Assembly: GCF_052115025.1 (NCBI RefSeq)
Contig: NZ_JBFRFW010000008.1
Span: 219,068-283,067, forward strand
Direction of reading: 5' to 3'
DNA length: 64,000 nt
From: Bradyrhizobium_A sp052115025
GTDB lineage: Bacteria > Pseudomonadota > Alphaproteobacteria > Rhizobiales > Xanthobacteraceae
Below, piece by piece: positions 8,333 through 15,812 of this stretch. A model generated the notes under the pieces. It saw only the letters and a program-made list of their open reading frames with translations. It was not told where the DNA came from and ran no database searches. The stretch's first letter is position 1. Every line of letters begins with the position of its first letter. Position numbers and translations under genes: made by a program.

Positions 8333-9114
8333 ATGAAGACCGCGATGTTCTGGCGGGAGACGGCAACCGGCTCGCCGGCCGCATTCCACAGTGTGATGGC
8401 CTGGCCGGAATAACCGTCGGCGACATGCTCTGCCTGCGAGCGCACCAGCCACCAGCCGTCGGTGGTGTCGAGCCGCTCGGTGAGAATATCGATGTCCCAG
8501 GTCATGGTGCTGATCGGCGCATGGTTGCGGAACATCACCATGGCGGCGGGCGGCAGCGCGTCCGCCAGCGCCACCAGCGACGTGATCGATGCCGGCGCTT
8601 CGCCGCGATGACGCAGCCACACCAGCAGAGTCGGATCGTCGCCTCCCTGGATCAGTTCGCCGGGACCCGCGCGCCCACTGTCGAAATGCCGCGCGAATGC
8701 GATCGGCGGATTTTCGGGAAAGAACCGCGGACACGCATCCCAGCGCGCCACGTCGGGCATCGCCACCTGGGCATAGGACAGCACGGATGCGCGCGCGGCG
8801 CCGAAACAGAGAATCGCGCGCGTGGCGAGACCACCCTCGCCCACCAGGTCGGCGGCGACGAAGGTGGTGGATTTCCCGCGCCGCAGAATGGTCGGCTGCA
8901 CGGTCAGCCGGCCCGTCGCCGGACCGATGAAGGCGAATTGCGCCGAGCGCAGCGGCGGCAGGTCCGGCCACAGGCGCAGCGCGCTCTCGACGCAGATCGC
9001 CGCACCCAGGCCGCCATAGATCGTCCGCCCCTGCAGCCAATCCTCGGTCACCGTGATGGCATGGCCATCGCCGTCTGCCGTCAGTCCGCTCATCAGGGTC
9101 GCAAGATCGATCAT
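8329..9114 (-). CDS. TesB-like acyl-CoA thioesterase (double hot-dog)
   Basis: A 261-residue protein with two hot-dog halves. The N-terminal half contains TIYGGLGAAICVESAL and LRSAQFAFIGPATGRLTVQP. The C-terminal half contains MTWDIDIL and HVADGYSGQAITLWNAAGEP, which follow the TesB/thioesterase-like superfamily pattern. It likely hydrolyses an acyl-CoA in the cytoplasm, with chain length unknown. ATG 9114 has GGAG about 8 bp upstream. An in-frame ATG 18 codons further upstream lacks such a site. Confidence 0.8.
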   Translation of the reverse strand: MIDLATLMSGLTADGDGHAITVTEDWLQGRTIYGGLGAAICVESALRLWPDLPPLRSAQFAFIGPATGRLTVQPTILRRGKSTTFVAADLVGEGGLATRAILCFGAARASVLSYAQVAMPDVARWDACPRFFPENPPIAFARHFDSGRAGPGELIQGGDDPTLLVWLRHRGEAPASITSLVALADALPPAAMVMFRNHAPISTMTWDIDILTERLDTTDGWWLVRSQAEHVADGYSGQAITLWNAAGEPVAVSRQNIAVFI

Positions 9115-9508
9115 GTCCACTCCACGGGTCACGCCGGCGAAGCGCCGGACGCATGTTTTGAATGACAAAGATCATGCAATGCGGCAAGCGCCCACCCCCG
9201 GGACACACCGACACACCTGCCATGCAACGGGGCCGACCAACACCCGGCAGATGACGAGCTGGGGGATGGAACCCGTGCCCTTTCCCATTGCATACAACGA
9301 AGAAATACTGATGATTTTTTAGCCATCCAACGGCGTGGCGGATTTTTGAGCGCCCCGCATATTTGAAAAAGCAAAGGCAAAACAAGCATCTGATACCGGC
9401 CGCCTGCTCCCGCGCCATTGGCATGAAGCTTGCGATCCCATTAACGGCCCCGCCCACGGTCGCGGGGCAACGCATGTGTCGGCAATCGCCCTCCGGAGGG
9501 AGCACTCC
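9115..9508. other. Long intergenic control region before the biuret/BMP operon
   Basis: Of the 394 bp, the left part would hold the thioesterase promoter and the right part the operon promoter. The segment around 9296-9390 is markedly AT-rich compared with the surroundings and has A-tracts that could bend DNA. No open frame here looks coding. The only clear motif is the sigma-54-like element listed separately. Confidence 0.6.
9419..9433 (+). promoter_or_regulatory. Candidate sigma-54 promoter
   Basis: TGGCATGAAGCTTGC matches the TGGCAC-N5-TTGC consensus with one mismatch and has the exact GG-N10-GC spacing (GG 9420-9421, GC 9432-9433). It would start transcription about 65 nt before the first ATG of the operon. 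An RpoN promoter fits a nitrogen-scavenging operon. I found no clear NtrC palindrome upstream. Confidence 0.45.
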
Positions 9509-10618
9509 ATGCCATTCCACACCCTGTCTCGACGACATCTTCTGCAAGGCGGCGCGGCCCTGACGCTGGGAGCAGCCGCAGGTCTGCGGCCCGCGCTCGC
9601 CAAGGACACCACCATCGGCTTCATCTATGTCGGCTCGCGTGACGACTACGGCTACAACCAGGCGCACGCGCTCGGCGCGGCCGCGCTGAAAAAGCTCGGC
9701 GACATCAAGGTCGTCGAGGAAGAGAAAGTGCCGGAGACCGACGCGGTCGAGAAGACCATCGAGTCGATGATCAATCTCGACGGCGCGACGCTGCTGTTCC
9801 CGACCTCGTTCGGTTACTACAACCCGCACATGATCAAGATGGCGACGAAATTCCCGAAGCTGCGCTTCGAGCATTGCGGCGGCCTGTGGAGCGACAAGGA
9901 CCCGAAAAACGCCGGCAGCTATTTCGGCTACATCGACGAGGCGCAGCATGTCAGCGGCATCGTCGCCGGCTACAGCACCAAGTCCGGCAAGCTCGGCTTC
10001 GTCGCCGCCAAGCCGATCCCGCAGGTGCTGCGCAACATCAATGCGTTCGCACTCGGCGCACGGCTCGCCAATCCCAAGGCCACCGTGCAGGTGATCTTCA
10101 CCGGCGACTGGTCGATGCCGGTCAAGGAAGCGGAGGCTACCAACAGCCTGATCGACCAGGGCGTCGACGTCATCACCTGCCATGTCGACGGCCCCAAGAC
10201 CATTGTCGAGAACGCCGCGCGCCGCGGCGCCATGGTCGGCGGCTATCACGTCAACCAGTCGTCGCTCGCGCCGCAGGCGTATCTCACCGGTGCCGAGTGG
10301 AACTGGGAGGTGCTGTACCCGCGCTTCGTCAAGATGCTCGCCGCCGGCGAAGCCATCCCGAACTTCTATCGCGGCGGCCTCAAGGAAGGCCTCGTCAAGG
10401 TCTCGCCCTACGGCCCGATGGTGTCGGAGGCGGCGCGCAAGCATGCCGACGACGTCAAGGCGCAGCTGACCGCCGGCACCTATACCATCTTCAAGGGCCC
10501 GATCAGCGACAACAAGGGCAAAGCTGTCATCACCGCCGGCACCGAGCGCGGCCAGACCGATCCCGAACTCGAGAAGATGGACTATCTGGTCGAGGGCGTG
10601 ATCGGGGCGACGTCGTGA
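9509..10618 (+). CDS. BMP-family ABC transporter substrate-binding protein
   Basis: A 369-residue periplasmic protein of the Bmp/PnrA-like family that binds nucleosides or related N-heterocycles. It has a twin-arginine-type leader (SRRHLLQGGAALTLGAAAG) with probable cleavage after PALA. The body shows GFIYVGSRDDYGYNQAHALG, the GYIDEAQHVSGIVAGYSTK segment and VDVITCHVDGPKTIVENAAR. ATG 9509 follows GGAGGGAGCACTCC. It is the first gene of a five-gene operon, overlapping the first permease gene by 4 bp. The presence of a biuret-hydrolase-like gene in the operon suggests that biuret or a related ureide is the ligand (inference). Confidence 0.92.
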   Translation: MPFHTLSRRHLLQGGAALTLGAAAGLRPALAKDTTIGFIYVGSRDDYGYNQAHALGAAALKKLGDIKVVEEEKVPETDAVEKTIESMINLDGATLLFPTSFGYYNPHMIKMATKFPKLRFEHCGGLWSDKDPKNAGSYFGYIDEAQHVSGIVAGYSTKSGKLGFVAAKPIPQVLRNINAFALGARLANPKATVQVIFTGDWSMPVKEAEATNSLIDQGVDVITCHVDGPKTIVENAARRGAMVGGYHVNQSSLAPQAYLTGAEWNWEVLYPRFVKMLAAGEAIPNFYRGGLKEGLVKVSPYGPMVSEAARKHADDVKAQLTAGTYTIFKGPISDNKGKAVITAGTERGQTDPELEKMDYLVEGVIGATS

Positions 10619-11727
10619 CCATCGAGGTCGACAAGCCGCTCGCGGCGACCGGCGCATCCGCCGGCGTCGCGGCCGGCTGGCGCCGGCGCATCACCGAAAA
10701 TGCCGACTATGTCGTGATCCCTGTACTGGCGCTGGTCGTCGCACTGGGGTTGTTCGGCATCTTCGTGGCGCTGTACGGCAAGAGCCCGCTCGACCTCTAT
10801 TTCTACATGTACCAGGGCGCGTTTGGCACGTGGTTCTCCTGGCAGAACACCCTGACCCGCGCGGCGCCGCTGATCCTCACGGCGCTGTGCACGGCGCTGC
10901 CGGCACAACTCGGCATGGTGATCATCGGCGGCGAAGGCGCATTGCTGATCGGCGCGTTGACCGCGAGCGGCGCGGCGCTGATGATGCCGGCCGCCCCGCC
11001 GCTCGTCGTGCAATGCGCGATGGCCACGGCCGGCATGACCGGCGGCGGGCTGTGGATCATGCTCTCCGGAGGACTGCGCCACTATCGCGGCGTCAACGAA
11101 ACCATCTCCAGCCTGCTGCTGGTCTATATCGCCCTCGCCGTTCTCAACCATCTGGTCGAGGGGCCGATGCGGGACCCGGCCAGCCTCAACAAACCCTCGA
11201 CGCGCGAGATCGGCGCCGCCAACATGATCGGCACGATCCCGGGCACCGACATCCACTGGGGCCTGGCGTTCGGTCTCGTCGCCGCCGTGCTTGCCTATGT
11301 GCTGATCTTCCACACCACGTTCGGCTTCGCCGCGCGTGTCGCCGGCGGCAACATCCGCGCCGCGAAAATCGTCGGCCTCGGCGTCGGCAGGCTGATCCTG
11401 ATCACCTGCTTCCTCGCCGGCGGTGCGGCCGGGCTCGCCGGCATGGTCGAGGTCGCCGCCGTGCAGGGCCGCGCCAACGCCAACCTCGCGATCGGCTACG
11501 GCTTCACCGGCATCCTGGTGTCGTTCCTCGCCCGCCACAATCCGCTCGCCATCATTCCGGTGGCGATCCTGCTCGGCGGCATCAGCGCCAGCGGCGGCCT
11601 GCTGCAGCGCCGCCTCGGCCTGCCTGACGCCTCCGTGCTGGTGCTGCAGGGCATCATCTTCGTCTGCGTTCTGGCGAGCGACACGCTGTATGGCCGGCTC
11701 GGGCGGCTGTTCAAGGGGAGGAGTTGA
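10615..11727 (+). CDS. ABC transporter permease (BMP-type, first of two)
   Basis: A 370-residue membrane protein of the BPD_transp_2 family (YufP/NupP-like). It starts at a GTG inside the GTGA overlap with the preceding gene. Hydrophobic segments run from YVVIPVLALVVALGLFGIFV onward. Characteristic family pieces are LPAQLGMVIIGGEGALLIGA, the cytoplasmic GVNETISSLLLVYIAL and FAARVAGGNIRAAKIVGLG, the coupling region for the ATPase. With the second permease it would form the membrane channel of the importer. Confidence 0.9.
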   Translation: MTIEVDKPLAATGASAGVAAGWRRRITENADYVVIPVLALVVALGLFGIFVALYGKSPLDLYFYMYQGAFGTWFSWQNTLTRAAPLILTALCTALPAQLGMVIIGGEGALLIGALTASGAALMMPAAPPLVVQCAMATAGMTGGGLWIMLSGGLRHYRGVNETISSLLLVYIALAVLNHLVEGPMRDPASLNKPSTREIGAANMIGTIPGTDIHWGLAFGLVAAVLAYVLIFHTTFGFAARVAGGNIRAAKIVGLGVGRLILITCFLAGGAAGLAGMVEVAAVQGRANANLAIGYGFTGILVSFLARHNPLAIIPVAILLGGISASGGLLQRRLGLPDASVLVLQGIIFVCVLASDTLYGRLGRLFKGRS

Positions 11728-11729
11728 CC

Positions 11730-12659
11730 ATGGCGGACGCCTCCGCGATCGGGCTATGGACCATTCCCCTCGCCGTGCTTGGCGGCGCCATCCGCGTCAG
11801 CACGCCCTTCCTGTTCGTCAGCCTCGGCGAATGCATCACCGAGCGTAGCGGCCGCATCAATCTCGGTCTCGAAGGCACGCTGGTGATGGGCGCCATGAGC
11901 GGTTACGGCGTGTCCTACCTCACGGGATCGCCCTGGCTCGGCGTGCTCGCCGCCGGCGGCGCCGGTGCCCTGCTCGGCGCGCTGCATGCGGCGATCTGCG
12001 GCCTGCCGCGGGTCAACGACGTCGCGCTCGGCATCGCCCTGATGCTGTTCGGCACAGGGCTCGCGTTCTTCCTCGGCAAGCCGCTGATCGAGCCGACCGC
12101 CGCCCACCTGCCCTCGCTCGACCTCGCGTGGTGGAGCGACATCCCGCAACTGCGTGCGGCGCTGAAGATCAATATCCTGTTCGTGATTGGTCTTGTCCTC
12201 GCGCCTGTTCTGGTGTGGGCGCTGAAGACGACACGCTGGGGCCTCCTCATCCGCACCGCCGGCGAAAGCGCCGACGCGGCGCGCGCCATGGGTTACTCGG
12301 TCAACGCCATCCGCATGCGCGCCACCATGGCCGGCGGTTTCCTCGCCGGCGTCGGCGGCTCGTTCCTGTCACTGTTCTACCCCGGCAGCTGGAACGAAGG
12401 CCTGTCCAGCGGACAGGGCATCACCGCGGTGGCGCTGGTGATCTTCGCCCGCTGGGACCCGATGCTGTGCCTGTGGGCATCGCTGCTGTTCGGCGGCGCC
12501 GCCGCGCTAGGCCCGGCGCTGCAGTCCGTCGGCATCACCTCGGGCTATCACCTGTTCAACGCCGCGCCCTACATCCTGACGCTGCTGATCATGATCCTCA
12601 CCTGCTCGCCCAAGCGCACGCTGACCGGCGCGCCGGCCGAGCTGTCGATCACCAAATGA
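11730..12659 (+). CDS. ABC transporter permease (BMP-type, second of two)
   Basis: A 309-residue permease of the YufQ/NupQ type. It begins with LAVLGGAIRVSTPFLFVSLG and carries the conserved ERSGRINLGLEGTLVMGAM signature, later RTAGESADAARAMGYSVN, which is the ATPase-coupling helix. ATG 11730 is preferred because AGGGGAGGAG sits 7 bp upstream. An in-frame TTG at 11724 is less likely. It follows the first permease with essentially no gap. Confidence 0.9.
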   Translation: MADASAIGLWTIPLAVLGGAIRVSTPFLFVSLGECITERSGRINLGLEGTLVMGAMSGYGVSYLTGSPWLGVLAAGGAGALLGALHAAICGLPRVNDVALGIALMLFGTGLAFFLGKPLIEPTAAHLPSLDLAWWSDIPQLRAALKINILFVIGLVLAPVLVWALKTTRWGLLIRTAGESADAARAMGYSVNAIRMRATMAGGFLAGVGGSFLSLFYPGSWNEGLSSGQGITAVALVIFARWDPMLCLWASLLFGGAAALGPALQSVGITSGYHLFNAAPYILTLLIMILTCSPKRTLTGAPAELSITK

Positions 12660-12690
12660 CGCTGTCCCGCATGCAACGAGGCCGCCGCCG

Positions 12691-13374
12691 ATGACCGAGA
12701 CCCGCATCGCCTCCTCGCCCTACGCCTGGCCCTACAACGGCGACCTGCGCCCGCAGAATACGGCGTTGATCGTCATCGACATGCAGACCGACTTCTGCGG
12801 CGTCGGCGGCTATGTCGACAAGATGGGCTACGACCTGTCGCTGACCCGCGCGCCGATAGCACCGATCGGCCGCCTGCTCGCCGCCATGCGCCGTCGCGGC
12901 TTTCACATCATCCACACCCGCGAGGGCCACCGCGCGGACCTCAGCGACCTGCCCGCCAACAAGCGCTGGCGCTCGCGCCAGATCGGCGCCGGCATCGGCG
13001 ATCCCGGCCCGTGCGGCCGCATCCTGGTGCGCGGCGAGCCCGGCTGGGAGATCATCCCCGAGCTCGCGCCGATCGCGGGCGAACCGGTCATCGACAAGCC
13101 CGGCAAGGGTTCGTTCTGCGCCACCGACCTCGAACTGATCCTGCGCGTGCGCGGCGTCGACAACATCGTACTGACCGGCATCACCACCGATGTCTGCGTT
13201 CACACCACCATGCGCGAGGCCAACGACCGCGGCTTCGAATGCGTGCTGCTCGAGGACTGCTGTGGAGCCACCGACCGCGGCAACCATGAGCACGCCATCA
13301 AGATGATCAAGATGCAGGGCGGCGTGTTCGGCGCCGTCTCCACCTCCACCGCGTTCATCGAGGCCATCGGCTGA
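12691..13374 (+). CDS. biuH: Biuret hydrolase-like cysteine hydrolase (isochorismatase family)
   Basis: A 227-residue cysteine hydrolase. The triad residues fall at D30 (ALIVIDMQTDF), K136 (VIDKPGKGSF) and C169 (GITTDVCVHTTM). From memory the protein is very close to the characterised Rhizobium biuret hydrolase BiuH, including the N-terminal PY.WPYNG, GGYVDKMGYDLS, LPANKRWRS and GIGDPGPCGRIL segments, with the triad offset uniformly by six. BiuH converts biuret to allophanate and ammonia in the cytoplasm. No allophanate hydrolase is nearby. The gene sits between the permease and ATPase genes of a BMP-type importer, so substrate import and hydrolysis are probably co-expressed. Related isochorismatase hydrolases with other amide substrates remain possible. 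Confidence 0.82.
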   Translation: MTETRIASSPYAWPYNGDLRPQNTALIVIDMQTDFCGVGGYVDKMGYDLSLTRAPIAPIGRLLAAMRRRGFHIIHTREGHRADLSDLPANKRWRSRQIGAGIGDPGPCGRILVRGEPGWEIIPELAPIAGEPVIDKPGKGSFCATDLELILRVRGVDNIVLTGITTDVCVHTTMREANDRGFECVLLEDCCGATDRGNHEHAIKMIKMQGGVFGAVSTSTAFIEAIG

Positions 13375-14906
13375 TGCCCGTCGACCTGCACCCGCCCGCG
13401 CCCGACCCGATTGGGGTCGAGGCTGTCGCGATGACCAAACGCTTCGGCGACTTCGCTGCGCTCGACGACATCTCGCTGAAGGTCAGGCCCGGCTCGTTCC
13501 ATGCCCTGCTCGGCGAGAACGGCGCCGGCAAGAGCACCCTCGTCAAGTGCATCATGGGCTACTACCAGCCCGACGAGGGCGACATCGTCGTCAGCGGCCG
13601 CGAGCAGCGCATCGGCAACCCGCGCGCCGCTCATGCGCTGGGCCTCGGCATGGTCTACCAGCATTTCACCCTGGTGCCGGCGATGACGGTGGCGGAAAAC
13701 CTGGTGCTGGCGCGCGACACCCTGCCCGCCGTGATCGACTGGGCGCGGGAGACTCACGAGCTCGTGGCGTTTCTGCAGCGCATGCCGTTCAAGGTACCGC
13801 TGCACGCCCGCGTTTCGGCGATCTCGGCCGGCGAGCGGCAGAAATGCGAAATCCTCAAGCAGCTCTACCTGCAGCGCCGCTTCCTGATCCTCGACGAGCC
13901 GACCTCGGTGCTGACCCCGGCAGAGGCCGACGAGGTGCTCGGCCTGCTGCGCCAGATGGTCGAACGCAGCGAGCTCACCATCCTGATGATCACCCACAAG
14001 TTCCGCGAGGTGATGGCATTCGCCGACGACGTCACCATCCTGCGCCGCGGCAAGCTCGCCGGCCAGGGCCGCGTCGCCGACCTGACACCGGATGCCATGG
14101 CCCGCACCATGATCGGCGCCGAAGAACTGACCGTGCAGCCGCCGCGAACAGGCACGTTCGGCGACGCCCGCCTTGCGCTCACCGCGCTCAGTGCGCGCGA
14201 CGACGCCGGCGCCATTGCGGTCGACAATGTCTCGCTGAGCGTGCGCGCCGGCGAGATCGTCGGCGTCGCCGGCGTCTCCGGCAACGGCCAGCGCCAACTG
14301 GTCGAGGTGCTGGCGGGCCAGCGCGAGGCCGAGGGGGGCGAGGTGCGGATCGGTGGCGATCTCTATCATGCCACGCGCGCCGACATGCGCCGCCACAAGC
14401 TGTCGCTGCTGCCGGAGGAGCCGCTGAAGAACGCCTGCGTCGGCGGCATGAGCGTCGCCGACAACCTCGCCTTCCGCGAGTTCGATCGCGCGCCGTTCGC
14501 CCGTGGCGGATTCTGGCGCAACGGCGCCGCGTTCCAGGCCAATGCGCAGAGCAAGATCGCGCGCTACAGGATCAAGACCCGCACGCCCGACACGCCGATC
14601 GCGGCGCTGTCCGGCGGCAATGTGCAGCGCGCGGTGCTGGCGCGGGAGCTTGCCTGCGACGTCGAGGTGCTGGTGGCGGCCAATCCCTGCTTCGGCCTCG
14701 ACTTCGCGGCGGTGGCGCAGATCCATGCCGAGATCATGGCCGCGCGCAACCGCGGCGCCGCGGTGCTGCTGGTCAGCGAGGATCTCGACGAACTGCTGGA
14801 GCTGTCCGACCGTGTCGTCGTCATGTTCCATGGCCGCCTCGTCTACGAGGCGCGCGCCAGCGACGCCGACCTGACCGAGATCGGCCGGCACATGGCCGGC
14901 CATTGA
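13374..14906 (+). CDS. BMP-type ABC transporter ATP-binding protein (two NBDs)
   Basis: A 510-residue protein with two nucleotide-binding domains. The first is canonical: Walker A GENGAGKSTLVK, signature ISAGERQKCEIL, Walker B FLILDEPTSVL. The second is degenerate in Walker A (GVSGNGQRQL, as usual for the YufO/NupO family), with signature LSGGNVQRAVLARE. Its Walker B region reads VLVAANPCFGLDF and lacks the catalytic DE, so only one ATP site should turn over. Start ATG shares one base with the stop codon of the biuret hydrolase-like gene. It completes the importer. Confidence 0.92.
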   Translation: MPVDLHPPAPDPIGVEAVAMTKRFGDFAALDDISLKVRPGSFHALLGENGAGKSTLVKCIMGYYQPDEGDIVVSGREQRIGNPRAAHALGLGMVYQHFTLVPAMTVAENLVLARDTLPAVIDWARETHELVAFLQRMPFKVPLHARVSAISAGERQKCEILKQLYLQRRFLILDEPTSVLTPAEADEVLGLLRQMVERSELTILMITHKFREVMAFADDVTILRRGKLAGQGRVADLTPDAMARTMIGAEELTVQPPRTGTFGDARLALTALSARDDAGAIAVDNVSLSVRAGEIVGVAGVSGNGQRQLVEVLAGQREAEGGEVRIGGDLYHATRADMRRHKLSLLPEEPLKNACVGGMSVADNLAFREFDRAPFARGGFWRNGAAFQANAQSKIARYRIKTRTPDTPIAALSGGNVQRAVLARELACDVEVLVAANPCFGLDFAAVAQIHAEIMAARNRGAAVLLVSEDLDELLELSDRVVVMFHGRLVYEARASDADLTEIGRHMAGH

Positions 14907-14921
14907 GCCCGCCACGCCGCC

Positions 14922-15812
14922 TTACGCCGCCACGCTCTCCACCGGAATGACGTCGACGCCCACTTCCAGCTCCTGCGCCCCGGAGCCCAGGAACACACCA
15001 TAGATCGGCGACACATCGGAGAAGTCGCGCCCGGTCGCCAACACGATGTGGTCGTTGCCGACATCGATGGCGTTGGTCGGGTCGATGCCGAACCAGCCGA
15101 CATCATGGCCGCACCACACCGACACCCAGGCGTGGGAGGCGTCCGCGCCCTCCAGGCGTTTCGTGCCCGGCGGCGGGATGGTGCGGATGTAGCCGCTGAC
15201 ATAGGCGGCCGGCAGGCCGAGACCGCGCAGGCCCGAAATCATGATATGCGCGAAGTCCTGGCACACGCCGCGGCGCTGCGCGAACGCCTCATCGAGCGGG
15301 GTCGATACCTCGGTGGAATTCGGCCGGTACGCGAACTCCTTGCGGATGCGGCGCGCAAGATCACGCGCGCCATCGATCACCGGCATGCCCGCAGGAAAGC
15401 TGAGCGCGGCATAGTCGGCAATTTCCCGCGGCAGCGTGATCCGCGGGCTGGAAAACAGGCAGTGCACCGGCGACGCCGCCGCGAGCGAGGTATCGGCGAT
15501 CGCGGCCGCCGCCACGCTGCGCCAGTCCGGGCTGGCGCCGGCGAGCAAGCCGACTGGACGGGCGACCTCGACACGGGCCGTCGCCTCGACCTCGAGGTCG
15601 ATCAGGCCGGTGTCGATCAGCGCCACCATCACGTCATTGCCGAAGAAGTCGCGCTCGCGGATGAGTTGGCGCGGCTGCGGCCTGATCGCGAGCTCGTGCC
15701 GGATCAGGCGCTGGCCGCCGCCATCGGCCGGCGTCAGCCGCAACGCGAGCTTGGCCGAGGAGACGCGCACCTCATAGGAATATTTTGTGACATGCCGGAT
15801 ATCGTAGATCAC
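14922..15812 (-). CDS. Transglutaminase-like cysteine peptidase of amidoligase cluster
   Basis: A 296-residue protein with an N-terminal transglutaminase-associated domain (MIYDIRHVTKYSYE...) and a transglutaminase-like catalytic core. The triad is Cys184 (RRGVCQDFAH), the His in DASHAWVSV and the Asp in GIDPTNA. Bacterial proteins of this type are probably thiol peptidases or amidases acting on isopeptide-like bonds rather than true crosslinkers. The gene ends a three-gene run and overlaps the upstream ATP-grasp gene by 4 bp. Confidence 0.88.
   Translation of the reverse strand: MIYDIRHVTKYSYEVRVSSAKLALRLTPADGGGQRLIRHELAIRPQPRQLIRERDFFGNDVMVALIDTGLIDLEVEATARVEVARPVGLLAGASPDWRSVAAAAIADTSLAAASPVHCLFSSPRITLPREIADYAALSFPAGMPVIDGARDLARRIRKEFAYRPNSTEVSTPLDEAFAQRRGVCQDFAHIMISGLRGLGLPAAYVSGYIRTIPPPGTKRLEGADASHAWVSVWCGHDVGWFGIDPTNAIDVGNDHIVLATGRDFSDVSPIYGVFLGSGAQELEVGVDVIPVESVAA

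Noticed and set aside
8021..10657. Very long minus-strand open frame (878 codons) across the MocR, thioesterase and BMP genes
   Set aside because: It runs antisense to three well-supported genes, has low-complexity Arg/Asp/Gly-rich translation and no recognisable domain. It is a GC-bias artefact; its only real part is nothing new.
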